From: Acuticoccus sp038745295
Lineage (GTDB): Bacteria; Pseudomonadota; Alphaproteobacteria; Rhizobiales; Amorphaceae
Assembly: GCA_038745295.1 (NCBI GenBank)
Contig: JBCDLN010000111.1
Coordinates: forward strand, 1-11,362
DNA length: 11,362 nt
Reading direction: 5' to 3'
The first letter of the stretch is position 1. Every line of letters begins with the position of its first letter. Shown here in pieces: positions 1 to 6,560 of the stretch. The notes beneath the pieces were generated by a model, which worked only from the letters and a program-made list of their open reading frames with translations, was not told where the DNA came from and did no database searches. A program made the translations under genes and the position numbers.

Positions 1-708
1 AGCCGGTTCAACAACCAAAGGAGCGTCACCATCAATGGCGGCCCGGCGCCGGGCTTCAGCTCCGGGCAGGCGCTCGACACCATGGAAAGACTGTCGGCTG
101 AAACGCTGCCTGATGGGTATGGTTTTGAATGGTCTGGCACCGCCTTCCAGGAAAAGCTTGCCGGTGGCCAAACGGTGTTGGCGATTATTCTGGCGGTGGT
201 CTTTGGCTACCTCTTTCTCGTGGGCCTTTATGAGAGCTGGAGTATGCCGGCGGTGGTGATCTTGTCGGTGGTGGTCGCCATCACCGGGGCGCTGCTATCG
301 CTATGGCTCACAAGCCTTCCCAACGATGTTTATGCGCAGATCGGGATTGTCCTTCTCATTGGGCTTGCGTCGAAGAACGCCATCCTGATTGTGGAGTTTG
401 CGATGGCGCAGCGCGAGCAGGGACTTTCCATCATGGACGCGGCTAAGATGGCAGCCCGGCTTCGTATCCGCGCGGTGTTGATGACGGCGTTTTCGTTCCT
501 CTTGGGGCTTTTGCCGCTTGTTTTGGCGAGTGGGGCAGGGGAGGCGACGCAAAAGGCTGTGGGCACGGGCGTGTTCGGCGGAATGCTGGCGGCTGCCACC
601 ATCGGGGTTTTCCTCATCCCGATGCTCTACGTTGTTTTCCAGTGGATCCGCGAAAAGGTCAAAGGCGTGCTGGGTGGCGGGGCCAAAAAGTCGTCCGCAA
701 CGCCGTAG
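1..708 (+). CDS. RND efflux pump, HAE-1/AcrB-type inner-membrane subunit (C-terminal part, 5' truncated by window)
   Basis: This is the last 235 residues of a proton-driven RND multidrug efflux transporter. The family is usually about 1,040 residues, so roughly three quarters lies upstream of the window. The frame is open from base 1; the ATG at 82 is internal. Visible parts are the end of the periplasmic porter/docking region (about residues 1-55) and then the last transmembrane helices. The TM10 motif GLASKNAILIVEFA (121-134) carries Lys125, matching the relay lysine known in AcrB. RLRIRAVLMTAFSFLLGLLP (153-172) corresponds to TM11, and TGVFGGMLAAATIGVFLIPM (189-208) to TM12. A basic cytoplasmic tail closes the protein. 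It transcribes toward the minus-strand operon and stops at TAG 706-708. It appears functionally unrelated to the hyu/dpp cluster. Family certain; substrates unknown. Confidence 0.95.
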   Translation, partial: SRFNNQRSVTINGGPAPGFSSGQALDTMERLSAETLPDGYGFEWSGTAFQEKLAGGQTVLAIILAVVFGYLFLVGLYESWSMPAVVILSVVVAITGALLSLWLTSLPNDVYAQIGIVLLIGLASKNAILIVEFAMAQREQGLSIMDAAKMAARLRIRAVLMTAFSFLLGLLPLVLASGAGEATQKAVGTGVFGGMLAAATIGVFLIPMLYVVFQWIREKVKGVLGGGAKKSSATP

Positions 709-711
709 AGC

Positions 712-758
712 GGGTCACAGGCGGATGGAATCATCGGCGTACCGTTCATCCGCGACCC
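712..758 (+). terminator. Stem-loop just downstream of the RND pump stop codon
   Basis: Three bases after the pump stop codon, an outer stem gggtc (712-716) / gaccc (754-758) encloses an inner perfect 7-bp stem gcggatg (721-727) / catccgc (747-753). A 4-nt bulge (717-720) lies on the left side. There is no T-tract on either side, so this is not a classical intrinsic terminator. It may mark or protect the 3' end of the pump mRNA, or be the left module of the repeat that follows. The pairing is seen; the function is inferred. Confidence 0.35.
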
Positions 759-804
759 ACAAAGGACGCCTGAGCCCGGTACGCTTCTTTGGAGGCGTGA
801 CGCA

Positions 805-1033
805 CTCTAGGTGTCGTTTCCACCAACGTTGTTCATTGCGGAACCGCCGTTTGGGGCCGTGCCCCACTGCTCCCGCCTAGGGTCAATTGTCCCGCGGTGC
901 CCCTGATGCATCAACCCACGGCTTCGCTCAGCAGGCACAATTGCCGGCCTCAGACGTTGCCGAAACGCGCAAGCGCGTTTTGGTGGGGTTGACCCATCAG
1001 GCCCACCGCGGGATCCTGACCGTGTCGGCTCCG
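805..1033 (+). repeat. Dispersed palindromic repeat, copy 1 (long-loop form)
   Basis: This stretch aligns with 11184-11362 in the same orientation. The first 86 bases (805-890 against 11184-11269) align without a gap and with about 12 differences by hand count. The hairpin arms and right flank (984-1033 against 11312-11361) differ at about 4 of 50 positions. Overall identity is close to 90% outside one length difference: copy 1 carries 51 extra bases in the hairpin loop. It lies between two convergent genes, the usual extragenic location of REP/ERIC-like elements. It encodes nothing recognisable. The left boundary is approximate, near a CTCTAG; the right boundary is limited by the window end in the other copy. 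Confidence 0.85.
891..1012. other. Long imperfect hairpin inside repeat copy 1
   Basis: The left arm 891-918 is the reverse complement of the right arm 984-1012 at 24 of 28 positions, with one bulged base. Both arms contain the recognisable cores cccgcggtg / caccgcggg and tgatgcatcaa / ttgacccatca. The 65-nt loop (919-983) contains its own perfect hairpin, aaacgcgc-aa-gcgcgttt, at 963-980. In RNA from either strand this would be a very stable structure and could act as a bidirectional end for the two converging transcripts. That role is inferred. Confidence 0.8.
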
Positions 1034-1188
1034 AAGGAACGTCGCTGTTTAGTGTCCCACCAAAGGAACATGTGAAGGGTTCTTTGCCGGCACTTCTGAG
1101 TTTTGGCGGAGCTTAGAGTGAACATCTTTCAAGGCTCCCACATCTAGGCCGCACGCGCGCACCCTTCAAAGGGGGGCAAATTCGCGAT

Positions 1189-2172
1189 CTATCGCGCCGC
1201 CAACTTATCGCCGACGAGAGGCTTAATGCATGCCGCTTTGCGGCCTTCGCCAACCGCCGTGAGCGATGGCTCGTGGCCGGCGCAGGCCTCTTCAGCCAGC
1301 GGGCAGCGGGTGCGGAATGTGCAGCCCGATGGCGGATTGGCCGGGTCTGGCAACTCCCCCTGAAGAGGGGGCTCGATGCGCTCGGTCTTCATCGATGGTG
1401 TCGCATTGAGGAGCGCGCGGGTGTAGGGGTGGGCAGGGCTTGAGAAGACGGCCGCAGCAGGGCCTTCCTCAACAATCTTGCCCAAGAACATCACAATGAT
1501 CCTGTCGCAAAGATGGCGCACCACATGAAGGTCGTGGCTGATGAAGATGAGCGCCAAGCCAAGATCTTGTGCAAGGTCGGCCAGAAGGTTCACCACCTGA
1601 GCTTGGATCGACGCGTCAAGAGCGGAGACAGGCTCATCAGCAACAATGAAGTCCGGCCGGGTGGCGAGCGCCCGCGCAATGGCGATGCGCTGGCGCTGGC
1701 CGCCTGAAAACTCATGAGGTTTGCGCGCATCGGCGCGCGGATCAAGACCCACCAGTTCAAGGAGGCGTTTCACCTCCGCAGTGATTTCACCGGGCGGGAC
1801 AATGCTGTGGATGTGCAGTCCGTCGGCGATTTGTGAGCCAATGCTGCGGCGCGGATCGAGGCTGCTGAAGGGGTCTTGGAACACCACCTGAAGACGCCTG
1901 CGCAGCTGGCGGTCCGCTGCACCGCTCTTTTGGTTGAGGGGGGCCCCGTCAAACATCACCTCCCCATCGGTGGGTTTGATAAGCCCCATTAAGAGCCGCC
2001 CAAGTGTACTCTTGCCGCAGCCGCTTTCCCCCACAATGCCGACAACTTCGCCGGGGAAAATCTCAATATCCACCCGGTCGACGGCGCGCAGCTTGACCTT
2101 TCTGGAGAAGAGACCCCGGCCTACATCAAAGCTTTTGGAAAGGTGAGTGGCGCGCACCAGCGGGGCGGTCAT
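1189..2172 (-). CDS. Dpp/Opp-type ABC transporter ATPase, second subunit (DppF-like)
   Basis: This is a 327-residue ATP-binding subunit of a peptide/nickel-family importer, a normal length for DppF/OppF. Motifs: Walker A GESGCGKS (48-55), Q-loop VFQD (97-100), signature FSGGQRQR (155-162), Walker B with catalytic Glu (FIVADE, 175-180) and switch His213. The C-terminal oligopeptide extension has HPYTRALL (248-255) and cysteines 284, 290, 297 and 315. The ATG at 2172 is chosen because ggagggag (2185-2178) sits 5 nt upstream and the ATG overlaps the preceding gene's stop as ATGA. A GTG at 2187 is in frame but would lie upstream of that site. It is the last gene of the operon. It should form a heterodimer with the ATPase half of the fused upstream protein and drive uptake. 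The transported ligand is unknown. Confidence 0.95.
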   Translation of the reverse strand: MTAPLVRATHLSKSFDVGRGLFSRKVKLRAVDRVDIEIFPGEVVGIVGESGCGKSTLGRLLMGLIKPTDGEVMFDGAPLNQKSGAADRQLRRRLQVVFQDPFSSLDPRRSIGSQIADGLHIHSIVPPGEITAEVKRLLELVGLDPRADARKPHEFSGGQRQRIAIARALATRPDFIVADEPVSALDASIQAQVVNLLADLAQDLGLALIFISHDLHVVRHLCDRIIVMFLGKIVEEGPAAAVFSSPAHPYTRALLNATPSMKTERIEPPLQGELPDPANPPSGCTFRTRCPLAEEACAGHEPSLTAVGEGRKAACIKPLVGDKLAAR

Positions 2173-4019
2173 GGGATCTCCCTCCACCGCAAGCAGCGCA
2201 CGGTTCGCCCGTCCTCGGTGGTTTCAAGGCTGGGGTGCTCGTCGCAGCAGCGCGGGGTGGCAAAGCTGCAGCGCGGGGCAAAGCGGCACCCTTGTGGCAG
2301 CTCGTTGGGCGCGGGGACAACACCGGGGATCGCCACAAGCCGTTCTTCGCCACTTTCAGGCACGCATTTGATGAGGGCGGCCGTATAGGGGTGGCGCGGG
2401 TCTTCAAAAACCCGGGCAACGGTGCCTTCCTCCACCACCTCGCCTGCATAAAGGACGAGGATACGGTCGGCGATCTCTGCGACGATGGCCAGATTGTGGG
2501 TGACGAAGATCATCGCCCCCGCCTCGGACTTTAGCTCGATGAGGAGCTCCAGAATTTGGGCTTGGATGGTGGGGTCGAGCGCGGTTGTCGGCTCATCGGC
2601 AATGAGGACGCCGGGCCCGTTGGCGATGGCTGCCGCAATCATCGCGCGTTGGCGCTGGCCGCCTGAAAGTTCATGGGGCCAGGCCCGCGCGGCACGCTCA
2701 GGGTTCGGCATTCCCACCCGCGCCAGCAGCGAGCGTGCCCTTTGAGCAGCATCGTGTGCGGAGACGTCGTGGTGGGCGCGCACAGCCTCTTCGATTTGCT
2801 TTCCCACCCGCATAACGGGGCTGAGGCTGGCGGCTGCGTCCTGAAACACCATCGCGATCTCTTCGCCGCGGAACGCATTCATCTGCGGCTCGTTCAGCGC
2901 CAGCACGTTCACCGCCCCGCCCTCAGTCTGAAGGGCAATGCGGGTGCCTGAGGCGGACAGCCCGGTCGGCAAAAGACCCATGGCTGCAAGGCCCGACAGC
3001 GTCTTGCCAGAGCCGCTCTCCCCCACCAGCGCCACGGTTTGTCCCGGTTGCAAGCCGAACGACACATCCCGCACAAGGCGTGTGGCGTCGGCGCTGTCCC
3101 CGAGGCGCACAGTGAGATGATCAGCCTCGAGGAGGCCCTGCGATGTTGGCGTTGCAGGGAGCGTGGTGGAGCCACCAAGGGCGCGCAGCCAGCCCCCGGC
3201 ACCCAGCGCCACGGCCCGCGGGTCAAGGACATCGCGCAGCCGGTCGCACAACAGGTTGAAGGTGTAGATCGCCAGAACCAGAGCCAAGCAGGGCCACACC
3301 AGGAGGAGCGGGGCAGCATCCATCGCACCGCGCGCGCCGCGGATCATCAGGCCCCAGGAGGGCGCTGGCGGCACAACCCCAAGACCCAGGAACGACAGGC
3401 CGCTTTCAATGACCATGGCAGACGCCACCGTCACCGATAGTTGGACAAGAAGGGGCGGGGAGATGTTGGGCAAGATGGTGCGCGCCAGGATCGGCACCGG
3501 ATGCCGGCCGAGCGCTTCTTGGGCCACCACATAGTCAAGGCTCCTTGTCTGCAACGTGGCGGCATAGGCGATGCGGACAAAGCGTGGCGTATAAAGGATC
3601 GACAGTGCAATCACGAGTGTGGTGGCGCCGGAGCCCAAAAGCGTCACCACAAGAAGTGCCAAGAGGAGCGGGGGGAGGCACAAAAGCACTTCTGCAGCGC
3701 GCACGGTCAGGATCTCTGCAGCACCGCGAAAGTATCCGCCCATCAGACCCAGCGCGGTGCCCGCAGCAGCCGCGATCAACGAGGACAAGATGGCAACCGC
3801 AAGCGATGCGCGTCCGCCCCAGATGATCCGCGCCAGCTCATCGCGCCCAAACTCGTCCTGGCCCAGCGGATGCTCCCAGGACGGCCCGTCAAACCGGTTG
3901 GGAATATCAATGGCGGTGGGATCGGCGAGCGGGAGGATGGGGGCAAGGGCCGCCGTCCCGACAATGAGCACCACCATGGTCACCGGCAGAGCAAGCTTGC
4001 GCGCAGCCCCACCTTTCAT
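2169..4019 (-). CDS. Fused Dpp/Opp-type ABC permease + ATPase (DppC-DppD fusion)
   Basis: A single 616-residue protein joins two normally separate importer subunits. Residues 1 to about 265 are a DppC-like permease: an N-terminal helix, the periplasmic signature HPLGQDEFGRD (50-60), further membrane helices, and the coupling loop EALGRHPVPILARTILPN (168-185). A linker of about 30 residues (268-297) leads to a DppD-like ATPase. It has Walker A GESGSGKT (333-340), VFQD (391-394), LSGGQRQR (451-458), Walker B VLIADEP (471-477), switch His508, and the C-terminal HPYTAALI (543-550) with cysteines 578, 584, 591/592 and 609. All catalytic motifs are intact, so both halves look functional. Its ATG overlaps the dppB stop as ATGA, with no clear ribosome site of its own, and its stop overlaps the dppF ATG the same way. 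Fusions of this type are annotated in other bacteria; the transported ligand is unknown. Confidence 0.95.
   Translation of the reverse strand: MKGGAARKLALPVTMVVLIVGTAALAPILPLADPTAIDIPNRFDGPSWEHPLGQDEFGRDELARIIWGGRASLAVAILSSLIAAAAGTALGLMGGYFRGAAEILTVRAAEVLLCLPPLLLALLVVTLLGSGATTLVIALSILYTPRFVRIAYAATLQTRSLDYVVAQEALGRHPVPILARTILPNISPPLLVQLSVTVASAMVIESGLSFLGLGVVPPAPSWGLMIRGARGAMDAAPLLLVWPCLALVLAIYTFNLLCDRLRDVLDPRAVALGAGGWLRALGGSTTLPATPTSQGLLEADHLTVRLGDSADATRLVRDVSFGLQPGQTVALVGESGSGKTLSGLAAMGLLPTGLSASGTRIALQTEGGAVNVLALNEPQMNAFRGEEIAMVFQDAAASLSPVMRVGKQIEEAVRAHHDVSAHDAAQRARSLLARVGMPNPERAARAWPHELSGGQRQRAMIAAAIANGPGVLIADEPTTALDPTIQAQILELLIELKSEAGAMIFVTHNLAIVAEIADRILVLYAGEVVEEGTVARVFEDPRHPYTAALIKCVPESGEERLVAIPGVVPAPNELPQGCRFAPRCSFATPRCCDEHPSLETTEDGRTVRCLRWREIP
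2178..2185 (-). promoter_or_regulatory. Ribosome binding site that fixes the dppF-like start
   Basis: On the minus strand ggagggag lies 5 nt before the ATG at 2172 and inside the last codons of the upstream fused gene. It supports start 2172 over the in-frame GTG at 2187 and points to translational coupling. Confidence 0.7.
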
Positions 4020-4972
4020 GTGCTGAGCCGCACTTTGGGATCGAGCACCGCGTTCAAAAGATCCACGAAGAGGTTGAGCGCCACAAAGAGCGCCGAGATG
4101 GTGAGGACGATGCCCACCACTTCAGGATAGTCGCGCGCCTCCACAGCGCTCACCAAAAAGCCTGAAAGGCCGGGCCAGTTGTAGACAAATTCGACGAGGA
4201 CGGTGCCGCCCAGCAGCGTACCGAGTTCGAGCCCGGTCACGGTCACCACAGGGACCAGCGCGGCCCGCAACACATGGCGCGTCATGATCCGCCGTGGGGC
4301 GACGCCGCGCGCACGGACAGCACGCACAAAGTCCCGCTCCAAAACCTCAAGGACTGCGCTGCGCGTCATGCGGATCACCACAGCGCACAGCGGCAGCGCA
4401 ACCGTTGAGGCGGGCAAAATCAGAAGACCTAGATGGCGCATAGGGTTGTCTGCAAACGGGACGTAGCCGCCAGCGGGGGCGATCCGCAGGGTTTGCGCAA
4501 ACAGCAAAATGGCGAGTGTCCCGGTGACAAAGACGGGGGTGGATAGGGCAAGGGCTGACGCGCCTGAGGCGATTTTATCGGTCAACCCGCCCGCTCTTGT
4601 GGCCGCGCGCACGCCGACAGGGATGCCGATCCCCACCGCCAAAATGGCGGCCGCAACAATCAGCTCCAGCGTGCGCGGCAAGCGCCGTGCGATTTGCTCG
4701 GCCACAGGCGTTCCGTCCCGCAAGGAAACGCCCAGATCACCCTGAAGGATGCCTACGATGTAGTCGGCGTACTGGGTGGTGATGGGTTGATCGAGGCCGA
4801 GTTGGCGGCGCAGCGCCTCCACTGCCTGAGGATCGGGGGCGGTGCTTCCCGACGATAGAAGAAGCACAGCCGGATCGCCCGGGATAATATGGAGAAGAAG
4901 AAACACAAGCGTCGCCACAAGCCAAACCATGACAAGGGCGACGCCAACCCGCTGCGCCACATAAGACAGCAT
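4016..4972 (-). CDS. Dpp/Opp-type ABC transporter permease (DppB-like)
   Basis: This 318-residue membrane protein is typical of DppB/OppB in length. It begins MLSYVAQRVGVALVMVWLVA with the first helix, then the periplasmic motifs PGDP (31-34), LGLDQPITTQY (58-68) and GDLGVSLRDGTPVAEQIARR (78-97), which mark this family. Further helices follow. The cytoplasmic coupling loop that contacts the ATPase is about residues 214-241, with the core ARG at 221-223. The protein pairs with the permease half of the fused downstream protein to make the channel. The start at 4972 lies 12 nt after the binding-protein stop; only a weak aagg overlaps that stop, so translation probably depends on coupling to the gene before. 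The end overlaps the next start by ATGA. Function as a permease is certain; ligand unknown. Confidence 0.95.
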   Translation of the reverse strand: MLSYVAQRVGVALVMVWLVATLVFLLLHIIPGDPAVLLLSSGSTAPDPQAVEALRRQLGLDQPITTQYADYIVGILQGDLGVSLRDGTPVAEQIARRLPRTLELIVAAAILAVGIGIPVGVRAATRAGGLTDKIASGASALALSTPVFVTGTLAILLFAQTLRIAPAGGYVPFADNPMRHLGLLILPASTVALPLCAVVIRMTRSAVLEVLERDFVRAVRARGVAPRRIMTRHVLRAALVPVVTVTGLELGTLLGGTVLVEFVYNWPGLSGFLVSAVEARDYPEVVGIVLTISALFVALNLFVDLLNAVLDPKVRLST

Positions 4973-4984
4973 CGGCGCTGAGCC

Positions 4985-6517
4985 TTAGACGATCTCGGTG
5001 GTTTCCAAAGTCACGCCCGAGTAAAACGTCAACTGGCCTGGAAGGTTTTTGAACCCTTTGACGTTGTTCTTCATGCCGTAGCCCTGAGCGCGCCAGGCAA
5101 GGCCCACCATGGGGACGGTCTCAATGCAAACGCCTTCCAGTTCGGCGTAGATGGCTTTTCGGGCCTCTGTGTCGAACGTGGAGCGGCCTTTGGCCAACAA
5201 CGTTGAGATTTCGGGAATATCGAGCCCCGTGCTGCGCACAAACGCGATGGGAAGGTTGGGGTTGATGACCCGCGTCAAACCATCAGGATCGTTGCTGTCG
5301 GCGGACGTGCCCATGACAGCAAGGTCGTATTCGCCGGCATTGCCTTTTTGGACGCGGGTTGCCCAGTCCGGCAGGTCGAGCGCGGCGTTGATCCCCACAA
5401 GCGACAAATAGGCCTGTGAGATTTCCGCCGTGGACGTGTGCATGCCGTACTGCGCTGTGGACAGGAGCGTGCAGTCGAACCCGTTGGGAAAGCCCGCTTC
5501 GGCAAGAAGGGCTTTGGATTTTTCAGGGTCGTAGGCCCAGGCGTTTTCGTACTGCGGGTTGAAGAAGGGGCTGGCGTTCGAGATGGGAAGGTGCGCCAGC
5601 GCCCCGCCGCGACCGAAGAAGGCAGCATCCACAATGTCTTCGCGCTTAATGGCGTGGGCCACAGCGCGGCGCACCAGCGGATTGTCGAACGGCGGTTTGT
5701 TGCCGTTGAAGGTGAGATACATGAACGGCCCGTCCACCAGGTCGAGCGCGAGGCCGGAATTGTCCTCAATGGAGGTCATGGATTGCCAGGGCACATACTC
5801 GATGAGGTCCACATCCCCCGCCTCAAGCGCCGCGACCCTGAGGTTTTCGTCCGAATAAGCAACGGCGCGGATGCCGGCAAGCTTTGGAAGGCCAGGCTTA
5901 TAGTAGTTGTCGCTCGCCACAAGGTCGATGGAGACGCCGCGCTCGCGCGCGTCGATCCGGAAGGGGCCGGCGCCCACTAGGCCATCGGGCGCTGAACCTT
6001 CGGGCAACATGGGCATGTTGTAGTGGCCGAAGATGGTCTCGGCCGTTGCCACAGGTTCTGAAAAGTAGAGTTTGACGGTCTTGGCATCGGGCGTTTCCAC
6101 CCGCTCGATGGTTTGAAGTGCTGACTTGAACGCGGCAACGGAGTCTTCCGCCGCGCCCGATTCAATGGTCCACTTGATGTCGGCACTGGTGACGGGTTTG
6201 CCATCATGCCAGACCGCGCCTTCCCGCAGGTTGAAGGTCCAGACACCATCGTCATCGACGCCCCACGTTTCAGCGAGTTCGCCTCGGACGGCGCCCGAAT
6301 TGTCGTAGCTGAGGAGCCCGCGGTGGATCAGGAGCTTGATGGTGCCCGCCGCGGTCCCGTTGGACTGAAGGGCGGCAAAGCTTGGGGGATAGGTGGATAG
6401 GCCAAAGGTGAGGACACCGGTGGCCTGCGCCCGTGCAGTGGGTGCGCCGATGAACGGCAAAGCGCCTGCTGCGGCGGCCGTCATCATGAAATTGCGGCGG
6501 CTCAGTCTCGTCGTCAT
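4985..6517 (-). CDS. ABC transporter solute-binding protein, family 5 (DppA/OppA-like), Tat-exported
   Basis: This 510-residue periplasmic binding protein serves the adjacent importer. The N-terminus carries a twin-arginine signal, SRRNFMM (6-12), a hydrophobic stretch and a likely cleavage after ARA (28-30), so it should be exported folded. Family 5 hallmarks follow: LAETWGVDDDGVWTFNLREG (81-100), WHDGKPVTSADIKWTIES (103-120) and GAGPFRI (182-188). The ATG at 6517 is chosen because the Tat signal begins there and gaggaga sits 5 nt upstream. The frame continues 50 codons further upstream, but that part would overlap hyuB and bury the signal peptide. It lies 43 nt after hyuB and 12 nt before the permease gene. 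Family 5 proteins bind peptides, nickel complexes, opines or sugars, so the ligand cannot be named; next to HyuAB a cyclic amide or a peptide carrying one is a reasonable guess. Confidence 0.93.
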   Translation of the reverse strand: MTTRLSRRNFMMTAAAAGALPFIGAPTARAQATGVLTFGLSTYPPSFAALQSNGTAAGTIKLLIHRGLLSYDNSGAVRGELAETWGVDDDGVWTFNLREGAVWHDGKPVTSADIKWTIESGAAEDSVAAFKSALQTIERVETPDAKTVKLYFSEPVATAETIFGHYNMPMLPEGSAPDGLVGAGPFRIDARERGVSIDLVASDNYYKPGLPKLAGIRAVAYSDENLRVAALEAGDVDLIEYVPWQSMTSIEDNSGLALDLVDGPFMYLTFNGNKPPFDNPLVRRAVAHAIKREDIVDAAFFGRGGALAHLPISNASPFFNPQYENAWAYDPEKSKALLAEAGFPNGFDCTLLSTAQYGMHTSTAEISQAYLSLVGINAALDLPDWATRVQKGNAGEYDLAVMGTSADSNDPDGLTRVINPNLPIAFVRSTGLDIPEISTLLAKGRSTFDTEARKAIYAELEGVCIETVPMVGLAWRAQGYGMKNNVKGFKNLPGQLTFYSGVTLETTEIV

Positions 6518-6522
6518 CGCAT

Positions 6523-6529
6523 TCTCCTC
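6523..6529 (-). promoter_or_regulatory. Ribosome binding site for the solute-binding protein gene
   Basis: A strong gaggaga lies 5 nt before the ATG at 6517, in the 43-nt gap after hyuB. It rules in the Tat-signal start over the longer frame. A strong independent site here fits the usual need for more binding protein than transporter. Confidence 0.7.
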
Positions 6530-6560
6530 TTCCGGCGTTTTTTGTCTTGGTTCTGTGGTC

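Larger units (their letters stand above)
709..1188. other. 480-bp non-coding gap between convergent genes (pump and dppF)
   Basis: I find no credible gene here. The open frames across it have no ribosome binding site and run through repeat DNA. It holds the stem-loop at 712-758, copy 1 of the dispersed repeat (805-1033), and about 155 bp (1034-1188) with little I can name. Near the operon's 3' end are two short perfect palindromes. One is cccttcaaaggg (1162-1173). The other is cgcgat-ct-atcgcg (1183-1196), which overlaps the dppF stop codon. Either could contribute to termination of the minus-strand operon, but neither is followed by a convincing T-run. Confidence 0.7.

Noticed and set aside
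963..980. Intrinsic terminator in the loop of repeat copy 1
   Set aside because: The perfect 8-bp stem ends in only three or four T residues that are part of the stem itself, and it is embedded in a larger hairpin, so it does not fit the intrinsic terminator pattern.
887..1075. 62-codon open frame in the gap after the pump gene
   Set aside because: It has a TTG start without a ribosome site and runs through the hairpin of the dispersed repeat. Copy 2 differs by a 51-nt loop deletion and by point changes that show no coding constraint.
1189..2187. GTG start at 2187 for the DppF-like ATPase
   Set aside because: It is upstream of the good ggagggag site. The ATG at 2172 has that site 5 nt before it and forms the same ATGA overlap as other junctions in the operon.
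3441..4130. 229-codon plus-strand open frame opposite the permease genes
   Set aside because: Antisense shadow of motif-bearing permease and fusion genes. The translation is rich in Arg, Gln, Gly and His with no recognisable domain.
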